From Eonycteris spelaea (taxonomy: Eukaryota > Chordata > Mammalia > Chiroptera > Pteropodidae), in NCBI GenBank assembly GCA_003508835.1, contig PUFA01000143.1, forward strand, positions 4,179,501-4,243,500: a stretch of DNA of 64,000 bases, in the 5' to 3' direction. The position numbers and the translations under genes were made by a program. Of this stretch, positions 23,620-34,828 are shown piece after piece. The notes under the pieces were generated by a model. The model was given only the letters and a program-made list of their open reading frames with translations, had not been told where the DNA came from and did no database searches. Position 1 is the stretch's first letter. Every line of letters begins with the position of its first letter.

Positions 23620-24514
23620 TCTTTTTTATTGTGATAAAATATATATAAATAAAATTGACTGTTTTAACCATTTTTAAATGTAAACATCAGCATTAACAAC
23701 ATTCACACTATTGTGTAACTATCACTACTATGTTTCCAAAAACTTTCACTCACCTTAAATAGAAACTCTGTACCCATTAAGCAATAATTCCCCACTTCCT
23801 CCTCCATCCCAGACCATGGTAATCTCTGTTCTACTTTCTATTTATATAATTGCCTATTCTAAATATTTAATTTAAGTGGAATCATACCATATTTGTCTTT
23901 TATGTCTGGCTTATTTCACTAAGAATATTGTTTTCAAAGTTCATCCATGATATAGCATGAGTCAGTACTTCATTTCATTTTATGACTATTGGTATCCCTT
24001 GTATGTATGTATTACATTTTGTTTATCCATTCATTGGTTGGTGGACACTTGGGTTGTTCTACTTTTTGGTTTTTGTAAATAATGCTGCCATGAATATTGG
24101 CATAGGAATAACTGTTGAGTTCTTGTTTACAATTCTTTTAGGTATTCATCTTGTGGTAGAATTGTTGGATCATATGGTATTTTCTATATTTAACTTTTTG
24201 CGGAACTGCCAAACTTTTTTTATAGCAGCTGCAACCGTTGTACATTCACACCAGCAATTTACAAGTGTTTCAAGTTCTTCATGTCCTCTCCAACATTTGT
24301 TGTTTACCATGTTTTATTTATTTATTTATTTTTGATGATAGAATCCTAGTAGTTGTGAAGTGGTATCTCACTGTGGATTTTATTTGTTTGTTTGTTTTTG
24401 CATTTCCATAATAACTAAATATGATGAATATCTTTTCTTGTGCTTATTGGTCAGTTTTCTACCTTCTTTGGAGAAATGTCTATTTACTTCATTTACTATT
24501 TTTATTGTTTTTAA
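23620..24514 (-). repeat. Second L1M-type LINE 3' region
   Basis: It starts with 'ttttattgtgataaaatata' and continues through 'cactattgtgtaactatcac', 'ttaagtggaatcataccata', 'ttcatccatgatatagcatg' and 'aataatgctgccatgaatat' to 'ggagaaatgtctatttactt'. It is collinear with the ORF2 end and 3' UTR of an older L1 in complement. A frame at 23982-24335 is antisense L1 and has no function. Confidence 0.75.
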
Positions 24515-24712
24515 AGATTTTTATTAAAATAGATCTATATACCTAAAGAAAGGATTACTACGATAAGTCCAGCAACCATCTGACACAATATAACACTATT
24601 ACGGTATTATTGACTATATTCCTTATGCTGTATACCACGTCCCCAGGACTTAGGTGTTTAATACCTTGAAATTTGAATCTCTTATTTCCCTTTACCTCCC
24701 CACTCCATTTTA
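24515..24712 (-). repeat. Short 5'-truncated L1 3' UTR fragment
   Basis: About 200 bp from 'tttttattaaaatagatcta' to 'tgactatattccttatgctg' and 'atgactt'-like sequence is a laurasiatherian-type L1 3' UTR. It is followed at once by the start of another L1 3' UTR, so it is a separate, very short insertion or a fragment cut by the next one. Confidence 0.6.
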
Positions 24713-27195
24713 TTTTTCAATTATAGTTGATATTCAATATTATTTTATATCAGTTTTAGGTGTACAGCATAATACATTTTATAAAGCGATTTTCCTGACT
24801 AGTCTAATACCCATCTAGGACTATATATAGTTATTACTATATTATTGACTATTTTCTGTATGCTTTACTTTAAATCCCCATGACTATTCATAATTATCAA
24901 TTTATACTTAATAATCCCTTCATCTTTTTTACTATGCCCCCAAACTCTCTCTCATTTGGCACCATCAACTTGTTCCCTGCATTTATGAGTCTTTTTCTGT
25001 TGTGTTTGCCTGTTTATGTTGTTCTTTAGATTTCATATATAATTGAGATCATATGGTATTTTTTTCTCTCTCTTATTTATTTCACTTATCATAATGCCTT
25101 CCAGGTCTATCCACATTTTTGCAAATGGTAAAATTTCATTTATGTACCACAATTTCTTATCCAATTGTCTATTGATGGGCATTTAGTTTGCTTCCATATT
25201 TTGGATATTGTAAATAATGCTGCAATGAGCTAGGGGTGCTATATCTTTCCAAATGAGTGTTTGGATTTCTTCACATAAATACCCAGAAGTGGAATTGCTG
25301 GGTCATAAAGTAGTTTTAGTTTTAATTTTTTGAGGAACCTCTATTTCATTTTCCATAGTGGCTATACCAGTTTGCAATCCCACCAACAGTGCATTAGGAT
25401 TCTCTTTTCTATACATCCTTTCCAGCACTTGTTGTTTGTGATTTATTAATGATGGTCATTTTGATGGGTGTGAGGCAGTATGTCCTTGTGGTTTTAATTT
25501 GCATTTCTCTAATATTAGTGACATTGAGCATTTTTTTCATACGTCTATCAGCAATCTGTTATTCTCTTGGGAAAAATGTCTATTCAGGTCCTCTGTTCAT
25601 TTTAAACTAGATTATTAGTTTTTTTATGTTAAATTGCCTGAATTCTTTACAGTTTTTTAATATTAACCTCTTATCAGATGTATCACTGGAGACTTCCTTT
25701 TCTCATTCTGTAGGTCGTCTTATTGTTTTGATGATTTTCTTTGCTGTATGAAAACGTTTTAGTTTGATGTAGTCCCATTTGTTTATTTTTCTTTTGTTTC
25801 CATTGCTCGAAGTGACATATCAGAAAAAATACTACAAAGAACAATGCCAGAGAGTTTACTGCCTATGTTTTCTCTAGATGTTTTATGGTTCAGGTTTTAC
25901 ATTTAAGTCTTTAATTTATTCTGAGTTTATTCTTGTATATGGTGTAAGAAGGTAGTCCAGTTTCATTTTTTTTTGTATGCATCAGTCCAGTTTCCCCCAC
26001 ACCACTTATTAAAGAGACTATCTTTACCCCATTGTATAGTCTTTCCTTAATTGTCATAGATTGCTTATATAAACATGGGTTTATTTCTGGCCACCCTATT
26101 CTGTTTCATTGATCTATGTTATATTTTTGTGCCAGTACCATGCTGTTTTGATTACTATAGCCTTGTAGTATAGTTTGACATCAGGTAGTGTGATATCTCT
26201 GACTTATTTTATACTTTCTCATGGTTGCTGTGGCTATCTGGTCTTTTGTTGCTCCCAACATAATTTAGGATTATTAGTTCGAGTTCTGTGAAAAATGCAA
26301 TGGTATTTCAATAGAGATTGCCTTTAATTTATAGATTGCTTTGGGTAGTATGGACATTTTAACAATGTTAATTCTTGTCCATTAGCTTGGTATATGCTTC
26401 CATTTATTTGTATCATCTTCAATTTCTTTCATCAATGTCTTATCAGTTTTTGAGTACGAGTCTTTTACCTCTTTGGTTAAATTTATTCATACATATTTTT
26501 TTCTGATGCAGTTGTAAATGGAATTGTTTTCTTAATTCTTCTTTCTGATAACTTATTACTAGTGTATAGAATGTAACTGATTTCTGAATATTATTTGTGT
26601 ATCCTCCTACTTTACTGAATTCATTTATCAGTTTTAATAGACTTTTGGTTGAATTGTTAAGGTTCTTTTAATATAGTATGTCATCTGCAAATAACAGTTT
26701 TACTTTTTTCTTCGAATTTGGATGACTTTTATTTATTTTTCTTGTCTGATTGCTGTGGCTAAGACTTCCAATATATTTTGAATAAAAGTGATAAATATGA
26801 ATATCTTTGTCTTGTTCCTGATTGTAAGGAGAACACTTTTAACTTTTCACCCTCATTGAATATGATGTTAGCTGTGGGTTGTCATATATGATCTCTATCA
26901 TGGTGAGGTAGAATCCCACTATTCCACTTTGTTGAGAGTTTTTATTATAAATGGATGCTGGATTTTGTCAAATGATTTTCCTGAATCTATTGATACGAGC
27001 ATATGATCTTATCCTTCATTTTGTTTATGTTGTGTATAACATTAATTTATTTGCAAATTTTCAACCAACTTTGCATGCCAGAAATATATTCTACTTATCA
27101 TGGTTTATGGTCTTTTTATTGTAGTACTGATTTGGTTTGTTAATATTTCGTTGAGTACTTTTGCATCTATGTTAACGTATATCACTCTATAGTTT
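24713..27195 (-). mobile_element. 5'-truncated L1
   Basis: It opens with the 3' UTR ('tttaggtgtacagcataata', 'attgactattttctgtatgc') and continues through the ORF2 C-terminal region ('cagaagtggaattgctgggt', 'gatgtagtcccatttgttta') into the reverse-transcriptase region ('catatgatcttatccttc'). It stops near 27195, where another L1 3' region begins. ORF2 is broken throughout. Only ORF2 and the 3' UTR are present, as in the usual 5'-truncated copy. Confidence 0.7.
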
Positions 27196-28912
27196 TCTTT
27201 TTTCTTTGTTGCTTTTAGGTTCATATCCCACATATAAGTGGTATCATGTGGTTTTCTTTTTCAACTTTTCTGTCTGGGTTCTTTCACTTAGCATGGTTAT
27301 CTCAAGGTCCATCCAGGTTGTCACAAATGGCAGTATTTCATCTCTTCTTATGACTGAATAACATTCCATTGTATGTATGTGCCACAGCTTATTATTCAAT
27401 TGTCTGTCATAGGACACCTCTGTTGCTTCCATGTCCTGGCCACCATGAATAATGCTGCTATGGGCATTGATGTACAAATATCTTTTTGGATATGAGTTTT
27501 CAAGTTTTTGGGGTAAATACCCAGTAGAGGGATTGCTGGATGATATGGTAGATCAATTCTTAGTTTTTTAAGGATCCTCCATACTGTTTTCCATAGTGGC
27601 TGCACCAATTTGCAGTCTCACCAGCAGTGTATGAGGGTTCTTCTTTCTTTGCATCCTCTCCAATATTTGTTATTATTATCCTCTTGATATAGCTATTCTA
27701 ACAGGCACACAAGATGATATCATAGTAGTGATTTGCATTTTTTGTAATAGCTAGTGATGTCAAGCATCTTTTTAATTATTTGTCGGCCATTTGTATGTCC
27801 TCTAGAGAGAAGTGTCTGTTCAGGTCCTCTGCTCATATTTTGACTGGATCATTTGTTTTTTTGTTGTTATTTAGTCATATGAGTTCTTCATATTTTTGGA
27901 TATTAGGCCCTTATCAAAGGCATTGCTTGCAAACATATTTTCCCATTTAAATGGTTGTCTCTTTATCTTGTTGATAGTTTTCTTCAGTAGAGCAGAAGCT
28001 ATTTTAGTTTGATGTAGTCGTATTCGTGTATATTTGCTTTTATTCCCTTGCCTTCGAGGTTAAATTTACTAAATCCTCTTTAAGTCCAAGGTCCTTGAGT
28101 TTAGTTCCTATGTTTTCTTCTATGCATTTTATTGTTTCAAGTCTTATATTTAGGTCCTTAATCCACTTTGAGTTAATTTTGGTGTGTGGTGATAGAGAAC
28201 AGTCTAGCTTTATTCTTTAGCAGGTGGCTTTCCAGTTTTCCCAGTACCATTTATTGAAGAGGCTTTCCTTTCTCCACTGTATGTTTTTGGCTTTTTTTGT
28301 TGAAAAATTATTTTGCCCATATAAATATGGCTTTACTTCTGGACTCTCATTCTGTTCCACTGGTCTGTGTGTCTGTTTTGCTGCCAATACCATGCTGGTT
28401 TGATTACTGTCACTTTGTAGTATAATTTGAAGTCAGGCAGAGTGATGCCTCCAGCCTCGTTCTTTTTTCTCAGGATGGCTTGACAATTCAGGGTTTTTTG
28501 TGCTTTTATACAATCTGATGATTTTTGTTCTATTTCTTTAAAAATATGCCATGAGATTTTGATGGGAGATTGCATTAAATCTGCATAATGCATTAGAGAA
28601 TATGGTCATTTTAACCTGTTGATTCTTCCAATCCAAGAACATGGAATATCTTTCCATTCATTTCTTTGTATCTTCTTTGATTTCTTTTAATAGGGTCTTA
28701 TAGTTTTCATTATATAGGTCCTTCACATATTTTGTTAAATTTATCCCAAGGTATTTTATTCTTTTTTTTATAATAACAAAAGGTATTTTTTTTCCACTTC
28801 TTTTTCTGTCGTTTCATTATTAGAATATAGAAATGGTATGGAAAAAACTTCAATTTATATTCAGAAATTTTACTGTATTTGCTTATTGTTTCTAGTAGTC
28901 TTGTATTCTTAT
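27196..28912 (-). mobile_element. 5'-truncated L1 of an older subfamily
   Basis: The 3' region ('cccacatataagtggtatca', 'ctcaaggtccatccaggttg') leads into ORF2. Minus-strand frames at 27396-27608 ('[18 protein letters not shown]'), 27244-27477 ('SERTQTEKLKK') and 28333-28593 ('[20 protein letters not shown]') show the ORF2 C-terminal domain in pieces. It ends near 28912 in the reverse-transcriptase region, followed by a poly-T run that starts the next segment. Confidence 0.7.
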
Positions 28913-28924
28913 TTTTTTTTTTTT

Positions 28925-30765
28925 TTGAGAAACCTTCAATCTGTTCTCCAATGTGGCTTTAAAAATTTATATTTCCATCAGCAGTGTATGAGAGTTCTTC
29001 TTCCTCCATATCCTCTCCTATAGTTATTTCTTCTCTTACTTATAATAGTCATTCTAAGAGGTGTGAGGTGTCATCTCATTGTGGTTTTGATTTGAATTTT
29101 TCTATAGCTAGTGAAGTTAAGCATCTTTCCTGCATCTGTCGATCATCATATGTCCTCTTAGGAAAAGTGTCTATTTAGTTCCTCTGCCTATTTTTTAAAA
29201 TAGGATTGTTTTGTTGTTGTTGTTGTTGTTGTTGTTAAGTTCTTTATATATTTAGATATTAGCTCCTATTTAGAGTTATTGTTTGCAAATATCTTTTCCC
29301 ATTTTATTGGTTACTTTTTTTGTTTTATTGATGGTTTCTTTCGCTGTTCAGAAAATTTTAATTTGATGTAGTGCCATTCAATTTTTTTTTTTTTGCTTTC
29401 ACTTTCTTTGCCTTTGGGTAAAATTCTAAAATTGTCTTGAGATCAAGGTTTATATGTTTAATACTATGTTTTAGTTTATGATTATTATTATTCTAGGTCT
29501 TATGTTCAAGTCTTTAATCTACTTAGAGTTAGTTTTTGTGTATGGTGTCAAATGGCAATCTAGTTTTATTCTTTTGCATGTGGCTGTCCAATTTTCCCAG
29601 CCCCGTTTATTGAAGAGGTTTTCTTTCTCTGTTGCATGTTTTTGGCTCCTCTGTTTAATATTAATTATCCGTATATGTGTAGGTTTATTTCTGGGCTCTC
29701 AACTCTGTCTGTGTGCCTCTTTTTCTCCAACACCATGCTGTTTTGATTATGTAATTTTGATAATATTATTTGAAGTTAGGTAGTGTGATATCTCCAGCTT
29801 TGTCTTTTTTCCCTCTCTCAAGATTGCTTTGCTTATTCTTTTGTGATTTTATACAACTTTGAGAATTTTTGTTCTGTATTTTTGAAAAATGCCATTGAGA
29901 TTTTTGATGGGAATTGCGTTAAATCTGTATATTGCTTTAGGTAATGTGGCCATTTTAACTATTTGATTCTTTCAATTCATTAGCAGAGAACATTTTTCAT
30001 TTCCTGTGTCTTTCTTCAATTTCTTTCAACAATGTCTTGTCATTTTCAGTGTATAGGTCCTTCACATCCTTCATTAAATTTATTCCTATGTATTTTTTCA
30101 TTTCTTTGCAATTGCAAATGAAATTGTTTTTTTAATTTATTTTTCTAGTATTTTATTGTTAGTATATAGGGAAACAATGGATTTTGTATGTTGATTTTAT
30201 ATCCTGCAACTTTATTACATTTGTTTATTGTTTCTAATAGTTTTTAGGTAGAATCTTTAGAAATTTTCTATATAAAGAATCATGTTATCTGCAAAAAGTG
30301 ACAATTTGACTTCTCCATTTAGATCCTTTTATTTTTTCTTCTTGCTTGATTGTTCTGGCTAAGACTTCCCATACTATGTTGAATAATAGGAGAGTGGGCA
30401 CTTATGTTTTCTTTCTAATCTTACAGGAAAAATTTTTCAATTTTTCACCATTGAGTATGATATTAGTTGAGGGTTTGTAATATATGGCCTTTATTATCTT
30501 GAGGTGCTTTCCTTTTACTCTCATTTTATTGACTATTTTTATCATAAATGAATGTCATATTCTATTAAATGCTTTTGTTGCATCTATTGATGTGATCTTA
30601 TGCTTTTATCCTTTATTTTGTTAATGTGATGTATCACATTGATTGATTTGTGTATGATAAACCATCCTTGTGTAAAGTCCAATTGACCAGGATGTGTTAT
30701 CTTTTAAGGGTAGTGTTGTAACAGATTTGCTAGTAGTTTATTTTTAGTTTTATATTTCAATATGT
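28925..30765 (-). mobile_element. Old L1, ORF2 C-terminal half (continues at 37057)
   Basis: After a T-run at about 28911-28926 a second ORF2 C-terminal region begins ('gtggctttaaaaatttatat') and extends through the thumb and reverse-transcriptase regions to about 30765. The ORF2 sequence then resumes in register at about 37057. 'ttgctagtagtttatttt' (30728-30745) and 'ttagctagtattttattt' (37063-37080) look like a decayed target-site duplication around the intervening younger elements. Confidence 0.65.
29210..29237. repeat. (TTG)n microsatellite
   Basis: About nine units of 'ttg' interrupt the ORF2 region of the old L1. Confidence 0.9.
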
Positions 30766-30769
30766 ATTT

Positions 30770-31450
30770 TTTCTTTAAATTAAAAAAATTTAAATTACTG
30801 TTGATATTCAATATTATGTTAGTTTCAGGTGTATAGCATAGTGGTCAGATATTTATATAACTTATGAAGTGATTGCCCCTGGTTAGTCTAGTATTCACCT
30901 GGCACTCTATAATTATTACAATATTGGTTGACTATATTCCCTATGTTGTACTTTACATTCCTGTATTAGGTAACCACCAACTTGCATTTCCCTAATCCTT
31001 TTACCTTTTTTAAATCAGACTCATAATTCTCCTCTAATCTGGCAAACACCAGTTTGTTTTCTGTGTCTATGAGTTTCTGTTTTGATTATTTTCTTTTTAT
31101 ATTCCACATATAATATGAAATCATATGGTATTTATCTTTGTCTGACTTGTTTCATTTAGCATAAAACCCTCTAGGTCCATCTATGTTGCTGCAAGTGTCA
31201 AGATCTCATTTTTTAATGGCTGTGTCATATTTAATTGTATATATGTACCACTACTTTTTTATCCAATCACATAATAGTTGTATGGAAGCTCTCTTGTATG
31301 TAATTAACAACTTTTCTCTGCTACTTTTAAGAGTCTCTCTTTGCCTTTAATCTTTGGCATTTTAATTATGATGTGTCTTGATATGGGCTTTTTTGAGTTC
31401 ATCTTGTTTGAGACTCTCTGTGCTTTCTTGGCTTGTATGTCTATTTCTGT
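30770..31450 (-). mobile_element. Rearranged L1 piece: 3' UTR joined to ORF1
   Basis: L1 3' UTR (30790-about 31278) is joined directly to ORF1 C-terminal sequence (about 31285-31450; 'taatctttggcattttaatt' and 'gatgtgtcttgatatgggct'), skipping ORF2 entirely. From about 31455 ORF2-start sequence follows, out of normal order. The simplest reading is two L1 copies or a duplication with deletion, both minus strand. Confidence 0.6.
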
Positions 31451-31454
31451 TTAT

Positions 31455-32404
31455 TGTTGGACACTTAGGTTGCTCTGTATATTTACTATTTTATATGAAA
31501 TGTCCTTCTTTGTCTCATATCCAAGCATTAGTTCTAAGGTCTATTTTGTCTGATATAAGTATTGCTACTCCAGCTTTCTTTTTATTTCTATTTGCATGAA
31601 ATTCTTTTCCATCCCTTTTAGACTGTGTGTGACTTTCAATCTGAAGTGTGTCCCATTTGTGACATATGCATGAGCCTTTTTTTTCTCATTCATTTAGCCA
31701 TCCCATTTCTTCTGATTGGTGAATTCAATCCATTCATATTTAAAGTAATTATTAATGGGTATATAGTTATTGCTATTCTATTATTCAGATCTTTGATGTC
31801 TTCCTCTTCCTTCTCTTCCTCCTCCTCCTCCTCCTCCTCCTCCTCCTCCTCCTCCTCCCCTTTTCCTCCTCTTTCTCCTTTCTCCTCTTCTTCTTCTTGA
31901 AGTGCCTGTATTACATTCCCTGTAATACTGGCTTGGTGGTGATGAACTCCTTCAGCATTTTCTTGTCTGGGAAGATCTTTATCTATCCTTTGATGCTAAA
32001 TTATAATTTTGCTGGGTAAAGTAATCTTGGTTATAGGTCATTGCTTTTAATCACTTTGAATATTTCCTGCCAAGGTTTTGGCTTGCAGACTGTCGACTGA
32101 CAGTCTTAGGGGAGCTCCCTTGCAGGTAACTAACTGCTTTTCTCTTGCTACTTTTAAGATTCTCTCTTTGTCTTTAACTTCCGGCATTTTAATTATGATG
32201 TGTCTTGGTGTGGGCCTCTTTGTGTTCATCTAGTTTGGGCCTCTCTGCACTTCTGGGCTTGTATGTTTATTTCCTTTGCCAGGATAAGGACATTTTTAGT
32301 CATTATTTCTTCAAATAAGTTGTCAGTCCCTTGCTCTTTTTATTCTCTTTCTGTTACCACTATGATGCAAATGTTGTTAACCTTGATGCTGTTTCATAAG
32401 TTCC
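31455..32404 (-). mobile_element. L1 ORF2-start and ORF1 piece with CTC microsatellite
   Basis: ORF2-start landmarks ('gtctattttgtctgatataa', 'attcttttccatccctttta') run to about 31795. A CTC repeat follows at 31798-31898, and then ORF1 sequence from 31905 to 32404 ('atttcctgccaaggttttgg', 'ttccggcattttaattatga'). The minus-strand frame 32047-32229 has 'RPTPRHIIIKMPEVKDKERI', typical of the ORF1 C-terminal half. It is cut at about 32404 by the 3' end of another L1. Confidence 0.65.
31798..31898. repeat. (CTC)n and mixed pyrimidine microsatellite
   Basis: About 100 bp of 'ctc' units with C- and T-rich edges lie at the point where the L1 ORF1-ORF2 junction would be. A poly-Ser frame across it is an artefact. 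Confidence 0.9.
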
Positions 32405-34828
32405 TTAAATATTTTTTTATAATTTATTTTTATTGGTTTATATTAGTTTTAGGTATACAGTACAATGAATGGTTAGACATTTATGTAGCATTTGAAGTAA
32501 TCACCCCAATTACCCTAGCACCCATCAGGCACTACAGAATTGTAATTGTTTTTTTACAATAATATTGAATATGTACCCTTTGCTATACTCTAAATCCCCA
32601 TGACTGTTTTGAAACTATTAACTTGAAGTTCTTCATCTATTTACCTTTCCACTCAGCCCCCAAGTCCCCTGCTCTCCGGCAATCACCAAGTTGCTCTCTG
32701 TATGTGTGAGTCTGTTTTCATCTAGTTTGTTCATTTCTTTTGTTCTTTAGATTCTGTATATACATGAAATTATATCATATTTATCTTTCTCTGTCTGACT
32801 TATTTCACTCAGCGTAATACCCTCTAGGTCCATCCATATCTTTGCAAATGCTAAGATTTCATTTTTTTTAAATGACTGAGCCATATTCCATTATATATAT
32901 GTACCATAACTTCTTTATCCAATCATCTATTGATGGGCACTTAGGTGGCTTTTATATCTAGGTTATTGTGAATAGCACTGCCATGAACATAGGGGTGCAT
33001 AAATCTTTACAAACTAGTGTTTTGATTTTCTTTGGATAGATACCTAGAAGTGCAATTGCTGGGTCTAAAGGTGGTTCTATTTTTAATTTTTTGAGGAACT
33101 TCCAAACTATTCTCCATAGTGGCTCTACCAATTTGTAAGCCCAACAGTGTACAAGGGTTCCCTTTTCTCCACATCCTTGTCAATATTTATTGTTTTTTGA
33201 TTTTTTGATGGTAGCCAATCTGACAGGTTTGCGAAGATATCTCGTTGTGATTTTGATTTGCATTTTTCTGATGATTAGTGATCTTGAGCATCTTTTATAT
33301 GTTTATTAGTCATCTGTATGTCCTCTTTGGAGAAGTATCTGTTCAGGTATTCTGCCCATTTTTTAAATTATTCGTTTTTTGCTGTCGAGCTTATGAGTTC
33401 TTTGTATGTTTAGGATATTGACCTCTTGTCAGATGTATTATAGGCAAACATCTCCCATTCACTAGGTTGCCTTTTTGTTTTGTTGATGGTTTTCTTTGCT
33501 GTGCAAAACCTTTTTGGTTGATGTTGTTTCATTTATTTATTTTATTTCTTGTTTTTCTTGTCTGAGGAGATATATCAGAAAAAAATTCCTAATAGTAATA
33601 TTGGAGAGTTTACTGCCTACATTTTCTTCCAGAAATTTTATGGTACAGGTCCTGCATTTAAGTCTTTAATCTACTTTGAGTTTATTCTTATATGTGGTGT
33701 AAGAAGGTGGCCCAGTTTTATTTTATTTTTTGCATATTTCTGTCCAGTTTTCTTAGCACCATTTATTGAAGAGACTGTCTTTATCCCATTGTATATTCTT
33801 GCCTTTTTTTTTTAATCGTATGTTAAATGAGTGTATATGTGTGGATTTACTTCTGGATTCTCTGTTCTATTCCATCGATCTATGTTTTTCTTTTATGCCA
33901 GTGCCATGCTATTTGATTACTATAGCTTAGTAGCATAGTTTGATATCAAAATGTGTGGTACTTCCAACTTTGATCTTTCTCAATATTACTGTGGCTATTC
34001 AGGATTACAGTTCCATATAAAATTTTGGAATATCTGTTCAGTTCTCTGAAAAATGCCATTGGAATTTTGATAGAGATTGCATTGAATCTATAGATTGCTT
34101 TGAGTAGTATGGATATTTTGACAATGTTGATTCTTTGTATCTATGAGCACATTATATGCTTCCATTTATTTATATCATCTTCAATTTTTTTTGTCAATGT
34201 CTTATAATTTTCTGAGTACAAGTTCTTTTTTTCTTTGTTAAATTACTCCTAAGTATTTTATTGTTTTTCATGCAACTGTAAATGAGATTGTTTTCTTAAT
34301 TTCTCTTTCTCATAATTCACCATTGGTGTATAAAAATGCAACTGACTTCTGAATATTAATTTTGTATCCTGCTACTTTACTGAATTCATGTATCAGTTCT
34401 AACAGTTTTTTTTTAGTGGAATCTTTAGGATTCTGTCTATAGAATATCATGTCATCTGCAAATAATAACAGTTTTACTTCTTCCTTTCCAATATGGATGC
34501 CTTTTTTCTCTCTCTCTTGTCTGATAGCTATAGCCAGGACTTCCATTACTATGTCGAATAAAAACCATGGAAGTGGGCATCATTGTCTTGTTCCCAATCT
34601 TTAAAAAAAAAAAAAATTTGCATTTAGCTTTTCTCCATTGAGTGAAATTTTAGCTGTTAGTTTGTCATATATGGCCTCTTTTTTTTATGTTGAGGTATGT
34701 TCCCTTTATTCCCACTTTGCTGAGAGTTTTTATCATGAGTGGATGCTGGAGTTTGTCAAATGTTTTTTCTGTTTCTATTGATATGATCATATAATTTTTA
34801 TATTTTAATTTGTTAATGAGATGTACTC
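32405..34828 (-). mobile_element. L1 3' half (3' UTR plus ORF2 C-terminal and RT regions)
   Basis: It begins 'ttttattggtttatattagt' with the 3' UTR, then covers ORF2 from its stop (about 32755) to the reverse-transcriptase region. The minus-strand frame 34310-34546 contains the catalytic 'LLFADDMIF' motif (FADD) and '[14 protein letters not shown]' just after it. Near 34828 it jumps to ORF1 sequence, so part of ORF2, including the endonuclease, is missing. Confidence 0.75.

Noticed and set aside
23982..24335. 117-codon hydrophobic plus-strand frame, looking like a membrane protein
   Set aside because: It is the antisense of an old L1 ORF2 end. T-rich antisense L1 always gives Phe/Leu/Ile-rich peptides; the same holds for the many hydrophobic plus-strand frames at 16.5-43 kb and 57 kb.
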